In this document: one piece after another, positions 53,013 to 61,916 of the stretch
Layout of the letters: every line of letters begins with the position of its first letter
Position numbering within the stretch: the stretch's first letter is position 1
Assembly (NCBI GenBank): GCA_014302835.1
Contig: CP060294.1
Span: 4,055,067-4,119,066, forward strand
DNA length: 64,000 bases
From: Pedobacter sp. PAMC26386
GTDB taxonomy: Bacteria > Bacteroidota > Bacteroidia > Sphingobacteriales > Sphingobacteriaceae
Direction of reading: 5' to 3'
Translations under genes and position numbers: made by a program
Notes under the pieces: generated by a model
What the model saw: only the letters and a program-made list of their open reading frames with translations
Databases searched by the model: none
What the model was told of the DNA's origin: nothing

Positions 53013-54128
53013 ATGAGAAAACTATTTTGTCTGTTAACCGCTACCATTTGTTTTTTTTCTGCTCAAGCGCAACAAACTGCTTATCATCTTGTCATTGGAA
53101 CTTATACGGCTCCTGGAAAAAGCGAGGGAATTTATGTTTATGATTTCAATACTACTACAGCTTCATTTAAGCTGGAAAGTGTAGAGAAAAATGTAATCAA
53201 CCCAAGTTTCCTGACCGTAACACCTGACCGTAAATTTGTTTACGCAGTAAATGAAGATGGAAATAAAAGTGGTGTAAGTGCATTTAACTTTGATGCGGTT
53301 ACAGGTAAACTAAGTTTTTTAAACAGACAGAATGCCGAAGGTGCAGATCCCTGCTATCTGATTGCTGATGACAAAAATGTACTGATTGCTAATTATAGCG
53401 GAGGCAGCATTGCTGTATTTGGCAGACAGGCAAACGGAAAATTAACTCCGGCAAAACAAGTCGTTCAGCATACAGGTTCAAGCGTAAATAAAGCCAGACA
53501 GGAGAGTGCACATGTTCACATGGTAGTTTTCAGCCCTGACCGTCGTTACGTGATCTCTAATGACCTCGGAGAAGACAAAGTATATACTTATGCCTATCAT
53601 AAAGATGCAGCAAAGAATGTGCTTGTTTTAAAAGAGAGCGTGAGTATTAAACCGGGCAGCGGACCAAGACATCTTGTTTTCAGTAAAAACGGCAATTTTG
53701 CATTTCTTGTTCAGGAGATGACCGGAGATTTAACAGTTTTCAGTTATAGTGATGGTACACTGAAAAAGATTCAGGAGACCACCATTCTTGCTCCAGCCTT
53801 TAAAGGCGAAAACGGCGCTTCAGCAATACAATTATCTGCAGACGGTAAATTCTTATACGTAAGCAACAGAGGAACTGCCAATACAATTACGACTTTCGCT
53901 GTTGGAGAGAACGGTCATTTAATTAGTAAAGGTCAGATCAGCACAATGGGGAAGGGCCCAAGAGCTTTTGTGATTGACCCAAGTGGAAACTGGTTACTCG
54001 TAGGTCATCAGAACAGTAATAACATTGTTGTCTTCAACCGCAACAAAACTACTGGTGAATTGAAAGATAGTGGAAAAAGAATTGAAATAGGCGCTCCTGT
54101 TTGTTTCGAGTTTGTATCAAAAAAATAA
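53013..54128 (+). CDS. Secreted lactonase family (YbhE/6-phosphogluconolactonase-like) beta-propeller
   Basis: 371 residues with a signal peptide (MRKLFCLLTATICFFSAQAQ). It forms a seven-bladed propeller of the lactonase family (HLVIGTYTAPGKSEGIYVYDF, NPSFLTVTPDRKFVYAVNE, HVHMVVFSPDRRYVISNDLG, GPRHLVFSKNGNFAFLVQE, GPRAFVIDPSGNWLLVGHQ). Because it is exported, a role in the cytosolic pentose phosphate pathway is unlikely; a periplasmic sugar-lactone hydrolase is a better guess. It lies 14 bp after the pseudouridine synthase gene. Confidence 0.88.
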   Translation: MRKLFCLLTATICFFSAQAQQTAYHLVIGTYTAPGKSEGIYVYDFNTTTASFKLESVEKNVINPSFLTVTPDRKFVYAVNEDGNKSGVSAFNFDAVTGKLSFLNRQNAEGADPCYLIADDKNVLIANYSGGSIAVFGRQANGKLTPAKQVVQHTGSSVNKARQESAHVHMVVFSPDRRYVISNDLGEDKVYTYAYHKDAAKNVLVLKESVSIKPGSGPRHLVFSKNGNFAFLVQEMTGDLTVFSYSDGTLKKIQETTILAPAFKGENGASAIQLSADGKFLYVSNRGTANTITTFAVGENGHLISKGQISTMGKGPRAFVIDPSGNWLLVGHQNSNNIVVFNRNKTTGELKDSGKRIEIGAPVCFEFVSKK

Positions 54129-54180
54129 TTCTGACGAGCCGGTTGCTCTTCAGCAACTACACTCCGATTTAAGATCTAAT

Positions 54181-54220
54181 AAAAAGGGCTGATTTTCATC
54201 ATGAAAATCAGCCCTTTTTA
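54181..54220. terminator. Bidirectional terminator between the lactonase gene and bshA
   Basis: A near-perfect 19-bp inverted repeat (AAAAAGGGCTGATTTTCAT and its complement) with T-runs on both strands, between convergent genes ending at 54128 and 54249. It serves both directions. Confidence 0.93.
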
Positions 54221-54248
54221 TTTAATTATATCTCTTTAAATAAATTCT

Positions 54249-55400
54249 TTACAAAGCAGCCGGCTGTAATGCCAGGTTCTTTGCGATAATATCATTGTAG
54301 TAATCAACATACAGCGGTAATATCTTTTTCAGATCAAAGTCCTGTGCTCTTTTAAAAGCATTCTCTTTGAACCTATTTAAAACATCATCATCTTCCAGGA
54401 TTGAAATTGCTTTTGTGGCCATATCATTCACATCACCGACGTTACTCATATACCCACAAAACCCATCTACATTCAGTTCTGGCAAACCGCCAGCATTCGA
54501 CGTAATAATCGGTACTTTACATGCCATAGCTTCCAGTGCTGCCAATCCAAAACTCTCAGTCTCAGAAGGCATCAGAAATAAATCTGCAACAGATAGAATT
54601 TCTTCAACAGCATCTTGTTTACCCAGAAAACGTACATGGTCACAAATACCAAGATCTCTGCATAACTGTTCATTATTTGCACGATCAGGTCCATCCCCTA
54701 CCATTAATAGCTTAGAAGGAATTTTATTCAGAATCAGCTTAAACATTTTAATCACATCTGCCGTTCTTTTCACTTTACGGAAGTTAGAAGTATGAATCAG
54801 GATTCTTTCATTATTAGGCGCTATAGCTTTTTTGAAATGATCCTTTGGCTTCAGACTAAACCTGCTGAAATCTATAAAATTCGGGATTACCTTAATTTCA
54901 TTGGTAATATCAAAATGCTTGTTGGTATCCTCTTTCAAATCATTCGAAACTGTAGTTACCCCATCCGATTTATTGATGGAAAAAGTAACCACCGGTTTAT
55001 AAGTCGGATCTTTTCCAACCAGTGTAATATCCGTTCCATGGAGCGTAGTTACAAACGGTATATGAATACCATAAGTTTCCAGGATCTGTTTAGCCATAAA
55101 AGCTGCAGAAGCATGTGGAATTGCATAATGAACGTGAAGGATATCCAGCTTTTCAAAACGCACCACATCCACCAGTTTACTGGCTAATGCAGATTCATAA
55201 GGCGCATAATCAAATAGCGGATAATCTCTAACGGATACTTCATGGTAATACAGGTTAGCGGAGAAAAAATCTAACCTGGCAGGCTGGCTATAGGTGATAA
55301 AATGGACCTGATGTCCTTCATCGGCCAATGCCTTTCCTAATTCTGTAGCGACAACACCACTACCGCCAAATGTAGGGTAACAAACAATACCTATTTTCAT
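54249..55400 (-). CDS. bshA: N-acetyl-alpha-D-glucosaminyl L-malate synthase BshA
   Basis: 383 residues from the ATG at 55400; a TTG precedes it. It is a GT4 glycosyltransferase with the BshA N-terminus (IGIVCYPTFGGSGVVATELG), the DILHVHYAIPHASAAFMAK segment, and the nucleotide-sugar site FLMPSETESFGLAALEAMAC (E-x7-E). It makes GlcNAc-malate, the first step of bacillithiol synthesis. bshB and bshC are not in the window. Confidence 0.96.
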   Translation of the reverse strand: MKIGIVCYPTFGGSGVVATELGKALADEGHQVHFITYSQPARLDFFSANLYYHEVSVRDYPLFDYAPYESALASKLVDVVRFEKLDILHVHYAIPHASAAFMAKQILETYGIHIPFVTTLHGTDITLVGKDPTYKPVVTFSINKSDGVTTVSNDLKEDTNKHFDITNEIKVIPNFIDFSRFSLKPKDHFKKAIAPNNERILIHTSNFRKVKRTADVIKMFKLILNKIPSKLLMVGDGPDRANNEQLCRDLGICDHVRFLGKQDAVEEILSVADLFLMPSETESFGLAALEAMACKVPIITSNAGGLPELNVDGFCGYMSNVGDVNDMATKAISILEDDDVLNRFKENAFKRAQDFDLKKILPLYVDYYNDIIAKNLALQPAAL

Positions 55401-55540
55401 CAATTATAGATTATCTATAACAGTTTTAATTAAACTGTTTCAAGCGCAAATTACAGTACTAAAACTGATCTTTGTGTTAAACAATTGCAATTATTTGATT
55501 TGTAACAGAATTAAGTCCGTTTATATTTTATAACAGACTC

Positions 55541-56023
55541 TTATTTCTTCATTTCGGCCTGAATGACCAAAAGCATCTCATTTGGTCTTTGCGTGCCGAT
55601 ATAATATTCCAGTCCATCACGATCCGTAAGTACCACCGCATCTTTCCCTGAAGAATAAAAACGGATACTTCCTTTGCGGTGTAAATTATAAACCGGGTTA
55701 TTAAAAAGATAACTGCTGTAAGTATCTTTTCTTACGTCAGTAATACTGTTCAAATCAATCTTGACTTTCTTTGCTGTCCAAAGCCCGTCAATGATCATAC
55801 TTTTATTGTGAATAATAGTTTTATACTGGATCAGAAATAACAATGCAATGGATATCCCGATGATACCAAAGCCTACTACCAGAAATAAATCCTGTGTGTT
55901 GTCGCGATCTCTTTCATATACGTATGCACCAAAACAGAATGCAGCCATTAACAACCGGATACATATCCTGATGTAATCGCGACCTATATATTGTTTCTCC
56001 AGAAAAGCGTACTTATTGCCCAT
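55541..56023 (-). CDS. Small membrane protein with PH-like domain
   Basis: 160 residues. Two hydrophobic segments (about 23-40 and 46-66) precede a C-terminal beta-rich region (IIHNKSMIIDGLWTAKKVKIDLNSI, then YNLHRKGSIRFYSSG and VVLTDRDGLEYYIG) resembling bacterial PH-like domains. The function is unknown. The start abuts the stop of tilS (56024) with no gap, suggesting co-transcription. Confidence 0.7.
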   Translation of the reverse strand: MGNKYAFLEKQYIGRDYIRICIRLLMAAFCFGAYVYERDRDNTQDLFLVVGFGIIGISIALLFLIQYKTIIHNKSMIIDGLWTAKKVKIDLNSITDVRKDTYSSYLFNNPVYNLHRKGSIRFYSSGKDAVVLTDRDGLEYYIGTQRPNEMLLVIQAEMKK

Positions 56024-57358
56024 TTAATTTAATTTCTGTTCGAATATAGCGACTTTTTTTGTTGTAGCAGTTACTTTATATCTATTGTCCTGACGTAAAC
56101 CCGCTATCCAGACCACATCACCATTCCCATTAATCAGGATTGGAATACTATCTTTTTGGGGCAGAGGGATTTTCTGATCGATAAAGAAATCGCTCAGCTT
56201 TTTATAATTTCTCATTCCCATTGGCATAAAACGATCCCCCTCCTGCCAGGTTCTAACCACCAAAGGAAAAATCAGTAGATCTGCATCTATAAATGCCTTC
56301 AGCGGATTACGATCAAACGTAACCATATCGGAATATGAAATCCCAAAAACATGGCTCCCAAAAGACACACTGATAGCTGAAGGATGAATCATCTGGTTCA
56401 AATAAATAGCTGTCTTCGTCATCTCTGTCAGAATCAGCTCCTCCCTGTTCAGCGTAATGCGGTGACTCGCACTATAAAAGGAAGTACCACTTTGTTTATC
56501 CAAAGAATTCAGTAGCTCTTCTACTACCGTTTCTGTAAAATTATAAACTTTCAGTAACTCAAATAAAAGAAGGCGTTTAGGATTCAGTACTTTGATTTTC
56601 TCTAATGCGAGATAAATCCCCCCTTTTTTCTCCTCACAAATCTCTGTTCTTAATTGTGCAACTCGTTGCTGCAAGACCATTTCGGTCTCTGCAAACCGAA
56701 GAATATTATGTTCAAAAGTCTGCTCTAGATTTGGGTTAATCTCTTTTAACAGCGGAATAACACCTAATCTTAGTTTATTTCTGGCATAAGCAGAGCTTGA
56801 ATTAGAGCTATCCTCAACGAAACTATAACTATTTTCAACAATAGCCTGTTCAATCCCTGCACTTGAAAGAAACAACAACGGCCTGATTAGCTGATCTCTT
56901 TTAGGCAGGATACCATGTAATCCTGCAATACCAGTTCCCCTTACCAGGTTAAGCAAAATAGTTTCTATAGCATCATCCTGATGATGTCCAACAGCGATAT
57001 AATCATAGTTCTCTTTTTGTCTGAGTTCTTCAAACCAATGATATCTCAGCTCTCTTGCTGCCATCTGAGTAGAAATTTTATGTTCAGCAGCATACGCTTT
57101 AGTAGCGAAATGCGTTACATGGAGTGGTACCTCAAGCTGAGTGGCAAGGGAGGTTACAAAACGTTCATCCCTTTGTGACTCTTCACCCCTCAGTCCGAAA
57201 TTACAATGCGCAATTCCGAACTTAAACCCAGCCACCTTAAAAAGGTGCCCCATCAGTACAGAATCTTTCCCACCACTAATGGCTAAAAGAATTCGCTGAT
57301 CCGGGCTGAATAAGGTATGATGACTGATGAAATCGAGGAAGTTTTGCAAGGGTAACAT
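56024..57358 (-). CDS. tilS: tRNA(Ile)-lysidine synthase
   Basis: 444 residues from the ATG at 57358; the longer frame would start with TTG at 57364 inside the promoter. The PP-loop ILLAISGGKDSVLMGHL near residues 24-40 and the HCNFGLRGEESQRDE segment are clear. The C-terminal TilS domains are present (LVVRTWQEGDRFMPMGMRNYKKLSDFFIDQ). It converts C34 of tRNA-Ile(CAU) to lysidine, an essential step. Confidence 0.95.
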   Translation of the reverse strand: MLPLQNFLDFISHHTLFSPDQRILLAISGGKDSVLMGHLFKVAGFKFGIAHCNFGLRGEESQRDERFVTSLATQLEVPLHVTHFATKAYAAEHKISTQMAARELRYHWFEELRQKENYDYIAVGHHQDDAIETILLNLVRGTGIAGLHGILPKRDQLIRPLLFLSSAGIEQAIVENSYSFVEDSSNSSSAYARNKLRLGVIPLLKEINPNLEQTFEHNILRFAETEMVLQQRVAQLRTEICEEKKGGIYLALEKIKVLNPKRLLLFELLKVYNFTETVVEELLNSLDKQSGTSFYSASHRITLNREELILTEMTKTAIYLNQMIHPSAISVSFGSHVFGISYSDMVTFDRNPLKAFIDADLLIFPLVVRTWQEGDRFMPMGMRNYKKLSDFFIDQKIPLPQKDSIPILINGNGDVVWIAGLRQDNRYKVTATTKKVAIFEQKLN

Positions 57359-57361
57359 CTT

Positions 57362-57392
57362 CAAAAATATTTAATTAAAAAATGGTAAGCAA
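57362..57392 (-). promoter_or_regulatory. Promoter of tilS
   Basis: On the minus strand TTG (57392-57390) and TATTTTTG (57369-57362) are 20 bp apart. The -7 box ends only 3 bp from the ATG at 57358, so tilS mRNA is probably nearly leaderless. Confidence 0.7.
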
Positions 57393-57396
57393 AAAC

Positions 57397-57404
57397 TAAC
57401 TTTG
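57397..57404 (+). promoter_or_regulatory. -7 box for the OstA-like gene
   Basis: TAACTTTG lies 4 bp before a GTG (57409) and 64 bp before the ATG at 57469. It faces the divergent tilS promoter, with the two -7 boxes about 28 bp apart. No clean TTG -33 was found. Confidence 0.5.
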
Positions 57405-57468
57405 CATTGTGCGAAAAATACACGTTTCCGGTAAAATAAATCTGTTTTTTAACATTCATGGTACAATC

Positions 57469-60036
57469 ATGAATGCCTTTTATGATAATCTGACCCTAAA
57501 GATTTCAGGAATCCTCCTGTTTTTCTTATTTCCACTTTGCCTTTCTGCGCAGCATCAGGTAATTCAATCGGCACAGCAAAGAACAAAAATCATCCTGCAA
57601 AGTTCAGAAAGAAGTAAGATTATTACTAAAACAGACATCACTTATCTGAGAAAACCAGTATTCAAACAGGATAATGCTATCCTCACTTGCGACAGCGCTG
57701 TTTTTTATACCGCCAAAAATTATTTCGAGGCATTTAACAATGTACACATCAACCAGGCAGATACCATCAACATCTATTCTGATTTCCTTACTTATGATGG
57801 AAATGCAAAATTAGCGCATTTAACAAATAATGTTCGTTTGCTAGACAGAACATCAGTATTAACTACAAACGTATTGGATTATGCCATGGGACCTAAAGTT
57901 GGAACCTATGTAAGTGGGGGTAAGATTGTCAACAAGGATGCGACTATCACTAGTAAAAACGGTTATTATTTTGCGAATAGCAGGGATGCTTATTTCCGTT
58001 ATAATGTATTGGTTGTAACTGATCAGAGTACGATAAAATCAGATACCCTAAGATATAATACCTTCTCTAACTGGGCGTATTTCTACGGTCCGACCAATAT
58101 CCGTGAGAAAGATGGCGGCAATCTCTATACAGAAAACGGGGCTTACAATACCAAAACTACTTACGCCTATTTTGGAAAAAACAACCTTTACACTTCTGGC
58201 AGTAAAACCCTTAAAGGAGACAGTCTTTATTATGATGGACATGCAGGATATGGTAAAGCGGTGAGAAATATCGTATTTAAAGATACGATTGATAAAATGG
58301 TGATGCATGGCCAGCTGGCTTTTTATTATAAAAAAGATCAGCGGACTGTAGTTACCAAAAATGCCTATGCCGGTATGGGAACAAGTGATTCCATTCTTGT
58401 TAAGGATGTAAAACGTCCGGACAGTTTATGGCTCGGAGCTGATACACTGGAGACTCAAATGGTCTTACAAAAATCATTAAAACTGATCAAAGGCCCAGTG
58501 ATTAAAAAGGACAATGAACTTGGTGAAGAAAACCGCGAGGGTAGCAAAGTAGGCAGTAAAAAGAAAGCTTCAGACACTAAGAAACCCGGAGTTCCGGCCG
58601 CCCCAAATGGCAAAACCCCAAAAAACAATAGCAAGCCTGTTTTAAGTGGAAAAGATAGCCTGAAAAGAGATAGTCTGATCAAGGCCAAAGTCCCCATCAA
58701 AACAATTGACTCCATTTTTAAAAAAGCATATGAACTCAAAGCTGCGGAGCAGCTAAAAAAGGGAATTGACCTGAATAAAGCGACAGACAGCCTGAAGAAG
58801 AAAGCTAATATCATTAAAGGCATCGATTCCATCATCAAAAAGGGAATTCCTGTCTTCCCTAAAGACATTGTGAAGGGAGACAGCCTGAAAGTCCATGCAA
58901 ATTCCAAAACTGGCGCCTTGTTAAAAACAGATCCGGTCTTAAAGATAAATCCCACTTCAAAACCCGATACGACCTTAAAGACAGACACGGCGAAAATCAA
59001 ATCAGGTGTAAAAGCCATACTTAAAAAAACAAAAAAAGACAGCCTGCCATTTAATCCGTCAGATACTGTGCTGACCCGTAGTATCAAGGCCTATCACCAT
59101 GTAAATGTTTTTAAAACAAATATGCAGGCCAAAGCAGACTCGCTTTTTTATACAAGTGCAGACTCAACTTTACGTTGGTATAAGAATCCAATTATCTGGT
59201 CACAAAGTTCACAGCAGACCGGTGACACCATTTACCTGCAGCTCCGAAATAAAAAGATAAATTCTGTACAGGTTCTGAGTAATGCATTTGCAGTGAATGT
59301 AGATGCCGATTCTGCCAAATTCAACCAGATTAAAGGAAAGATGATCACTGGATTTTTCAAGGATGGAACCCTAAACAGCATGTATGTAGACGGGAATGCG
59401 GAAAGTGTTTATTTCACCAAGACTGAGGATGGTAAAAAATATGATAAAATGAACCAGACAATCAGCAGCAGGATTAAAGTCAATTTCAAGAAGAACGAAA
59501 TCTCTGATGTAGTACCGATCAAAGATGTGGAGGGTGCAACTACGCCAGTCGCTGAAATTAAACAGGATGTAATCTTAACAGGTTTTATCTGGAAGCCAGA
59601 ATTAAGGCCCCGTTCAAAAAGAGATATTACCAATCCAAAGATTGTTGCCAAGCCAAAAACAGGCGCAAAAAATCCAGGAAAAGCAATTGTTAAACCTGGT
59701 GCAAAAACACCAGTAAAGCCCGGACCTAAAGACCTCAAAGACACTGCAATTGATGCAATCTCCGGACAGGTACCTGGTGCTGATAGTCTCATCAAAAAAG
59801 CCACTAAAGATATTAACCCAGCAATTTTAAAGAAAGGTACAGATTCCTTAAACTCGAAAAAGAGCACAGACTTGCTAAAAAACAAGGCTGATTCTCTAAA
59901 AAAGGAGATCAGTCCAATAAAAGTGATAGAAAAAATACCTTCAAAGATTGCAGATACAATTCAAAAAGTCTTACCTAAACTGATTCAGAAAGCAGATTCT
60001 TTGACTAAACAGCCTGCTCTTTTAAAAAAGCAATAA
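57469..60036 (+). CDS. OstA/LptA-like envelope protein with long low-complexity insert
   Basis: I chose the ATG at 57469 because it begins a good signal peptide (LKISGILLFFLFPLCLSAQ). A GTG start at 57409 is also possible and would suit the promoter. It has 855 residues. Using numbers from the GTG, an OstA-like beta-jellyroll region (about 50-340) is followed by a Lys/Ser/Asp-rich insert (about 365-543), a second OstA-like region (545-720) and a Lys/Pro-rich tail. It probably takes part in lipopolysaccharide transport or outer-membrane assembly. Its 3' end overlaps rdgB by 32 bp. Confidence 0.85.
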   Translation: MNAFYDNLTLKISGILLFFLFPLCLSAQHQVIQSAQQRTKIILQSSERSKIITKTDITYLRKPVFKQDNAILTCDSAVFYTAKNYFEAFNNVHINQADTINIYSDFLTYDGNAKLAHLTNNVRLLDRTSVLTTNVLDYAMGPKVGTYVSGGKIVNKDATITSKNGYYFANSRDAYFRYNVLVVTDQSTIKSDTLRYNTFSNWAYFYGPTNIREKDGGNLYTENGAYNTKTTYAYFGKNNLYTSGSKTLKGDSLYYDGHAGYGKAVRNIVFKDTIDKMVMHGQLAFYYKKDQRTVVTKNAYAGMGTSDSILVKDVKRPDSLWLGADTLETQMVLQKSLKLIKGPVIKKDNELGEENREGSKVGSKKKASDTKKPGVPAAPNGKTPKNNSKPVLSGKDSLKRDSLIKAKVPIKTIDSIFKKAYELKAAEQLKKGIDLNKATDSLKKKANIIKGIDSIIKKGIPVFPKDIVKGDSLKVHANSKTGALLKTDPVLKINPTSKPDTTLKTDTAKIKSGVKAILKKTKKDSLPFNPSDTVLTRSIKAYHHVNVFKTNMQAKADSLFYTSADSTLRWYKNPIIWSQSSQQTGDTIYLQLRNKKINSVQVLSNAFAVNVDADSAKFNQIKGKMITGFFKDGTLNSMYVDGNAESVYFTKTEDGKKYDKMNQTISSRIKVNFKKNEISDVVPIKDVEGATTPVAEIKQDVILTGFIWKPELRPRSKRDITNPKIVAKPKTGAKNPGKAIVKPGAKTPVKPGPKDLKDTAIDAISGQVPGADSLIKKATKDINPAILKKGTDSLNSKKSTDLLKNKADSLKKEISPIKVIEKIPSKIADTIQKVLPKLIQKADSLTKQPALLKKQ

Positions 60037-60589
60037 GTTTACGCATGGCAATCGCCCGGTGACTGATCTTATTTTTCTGTTCCATATCCATTTCAGCAAA
60101 GGTTTCCTGAAAACCATCAGGCTGAAAAATAGGGTCATAACCAAAGCCATTTCCCCCAGTCGGGAACGTTCTGATTGTACCCTGAATTACCCCTTCAAAA
60201 AAAAATTCTTCTCCATTTTGAATCAAAGAAATCACCGTTATAAAACGTGCAGAACGATTTTCTTGCCCCTTCATTTTCTGTAAGACTAAAGCGAGGTTCG
60301 CTTCATCTCCCCTTTGGCCAGCATAGCGCGCAGAGAAAATACCAGGTTCATTGTTTAATGCTTCAACTTCCAGTCCGCTGTCATCAGCAAAACAATCCAG
60401 TTTAAAATTCTCTACAACGAACCGGCTCTTTAAACCCGCATTCCCGGCAAATGTATCAGCCGTTTCAGGTATATCAGTATTACAGCCAATGTCTTTTAGA
60501 TTTAACACCTCATATTGACCAGCCAGCAAAGTACTCACTTCTTTCGTTTTATGTAGATTATTGGTAGCAAAGACTAATTGTCTTCTCAT
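60005..60589 (-). CDS. rdgB: RdgB/HAM1 non-canonical purine NTP pyrophosphatase
   Basis: 194 residues. The N-terminal motif LVFATNNLHKTKEVSTLL, the catalytic segment CFADDSGLEVEALNNEPGIFSARYAG, GNGFGYDPIFQPDG and SHRAIAMRKL are diagnostic. It removes dITP and XTP from nucleotide pools. It overlaps the OstA-like gene (convergent) and the start-proximal gene at 60586-61155 by 4 bp. Confidence 0.95.
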   Translation of the reverse strand: MRRQLVFATNNLHKTKEVSTLLAGQYEVLNLKDIGCNTDIPETADTFAGNAGLKSRFVVENFKLDCFADDSGLEVEALNNEPGIFSARYAGQRGDEANLALVLQKMKGQENRSARFITVISLIQNGEEFFFEGVIQGTIRTFPTGGNGFGYDPIFQPDGFQETFAEMDMEQKNKISHRAIAMRKLIAFLKEQAV

Positions 60590-61155
60590 ATTGATAGTTT
60601 CTTAAGGCTGCCCCATAACGTTTTCTTTCCAGTCTGATCATCAGCAAGCTGATCCAGGTTACCTGAAAAAATCAATTGAGCACCACCATACATAATAATT
60701 TCGTTGACAGACTGTTCGCCCATCCCAAGATGTGAAGGAGTAACACCAAAAGCAAAAATCAATTTACTATTAAAATGACTCTTGAGTGTATCCAGGCTAG
60801 TATTGCGATAAGTAGCATAATTCAGTAAAGCAAAATCGTTAGCCGTTAACTGGAGTGCCTTTACAATATTTCTCAGCAATTCTTTCCCTTTATCCGTACT
60901 CACCTCATTTTGCCCGTCATTGACCAGGATCAGAATGTTCTTTTGATTCTTACCCAGATATTTAAACACAACTGGTTCCACAACATCAACAGCCACAACT
61001 GCCTCTATAACAGGAACTGAAGCTAAAACTACCGGAGCAGGCCTAATATCAGACGGTACATCAGGAAGTATTTTATTATCATTATTGACCAGGTAAATAT
61101 CCTCCGTAAAAAACAAACGAAGAGCTTCTGCGCTGGTGGTTAACTGTTCACCCAT
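60586..61155 (-). CDS. Hypothetical protein, possible HolD (DNA polymerase III psi)-like
   Basis: 189 residues, no signal peptide. Residues 1-65 hold a Pro/Val-rich linker. The C-terminal part (about 68-189) has LGKNQKNILILVNDG, then VKALQLTANDFALLNYA, and ends with GNLDQLADDQTGKKTLWGSL. The order of elements and the ending resemble HolD of Enterobacteria (ALTVSPDQ..., L-x-x-L-x-x-N-x-x-A-x-x-x-LW). This is inference from weak similarity. It overlaps rdgB by 4 bp, so translational coupling is likely. Confidence 0.75.
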   Translation of the reverse strand: MGEQLTTSAEALRLFFTEDIYLVNNDNKILPDVPSDIRPAPVVLASVPVIEAVVAVDVVEPVVFKYLGKNQKNILILVNDGQNEVSTDKGKELLRNIVKALQLTANDFALLNYATYRNTSLDTLKSHFNSKLIFAFGVTPSHLGMGEQSVNEIIMYGGAQLIFSGNLDQLADDQTGKKTLWGSLKKLSI

Positions 61156-61265
61156 GAATTATGCCTTTTTTGGGAAATAATTTTTGTGTTAAAATTAGTT
61201 AAATATCTTATTATAGTGCCTTAATTTATTACTTTTATACCTTAAAAATACCATTTAAACCTTTT

Positions 61266-61853
61266 GTGAGAAAAATCTGCTTTATTCCTGTTCTCTGTTT
61301 TTTCTATTTCAGTACCGTCGCACAAAGCGTAGCTGTAATCAATGGCAGTCCTGTTAGTCAGAAAGAATTTATATGGGTATATCAGAAACATCGTCCGGAA
61401 AACACCAAACCAACATTAACAGATTTAGTTTCATTTTTAAACATATACATAGATTTTAAACTTAAAGTTCTGGATGCCCGGGAAGCTGGATTAGATAAAG
61501 ACAGTACTTATATAGCAGAAACCAAAAACTATGCACAGGCATTATTAGCCTCAGCACCGCCAGAAGCAAAGCAAGCAGACTTTTCACTGGTTAAAAATGA
61601 GTTTAATGAAGCCCTTTTACTTTTCAATATATCAGAAAAGAAAATATGGGACGGAAGTGATAATAACGATAAAATGATACACGAGTATTACAACGCACAT
61701 GCTGACGCCTATTCCTCCATGTCTTATGAAGATAGTAAGAGTGAAGTAGTACAAGACTATCAGCAGCAGTTGGAGTGTAATTGGATAACAGCACTACGGA
61801 GGAAATATAAAATAACTATTGATCAGGGAGTTTTAAACAAACTGATCAGATAA
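61266..61853 (+). CDS. SurA-like periplasmic chaperone lacking the isomerase domain
   Basis: 195 residues starting at GTG 61266, with a signal peptide (ending FSTVAQ). The mature part begins with the SurA-N-like segment SVAVINGSPVSQKEFIWVYQ and FKLKVLDAREAGLDKDSTYI, then skips any PPIC domain and ends with the C-terminal helix typical of SurA-like proteins (YQQQLECNWITALRRKYKI). It looks like the chaperone part only. It is 63 bp upstream of a full SurA-like gene and in the same direction. Confidence 0.8.
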   Translation: MRKICFIPVLCFFYFSTVAQSVAVINGSPVSQKEFIWVYQKHRPENTKPTLTDLVSFLNIYIDFKLKVLDAREAGLDKDSTYIAETKNYAQALLASAPPEAKQADFSLVKNEFNEALLLFNISEKKIWDGSDNNDKMIHEYYNAHADAYSSMSYEDSKSEVVQDYQQQLECNWITALRRKYKITIDQGVLNKLIR

Positions 61854-61880
61854 TACCGCAGACAAATCATTGAATAATAG

Positions 61881-61888
61881 TAAATTTG
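61881..61888 (+). promoter_or_regulatory. -7 box for the surA-like gene
   Basis: TAAATTTG matches the -7 consensus 28 bp before the ATG at 61917. The -33 spacing is poor. Confidence 0.4.
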
Positions 61889-61916
61889 CAAATAAAATAT
61901 AATTGAAAATAGTATA

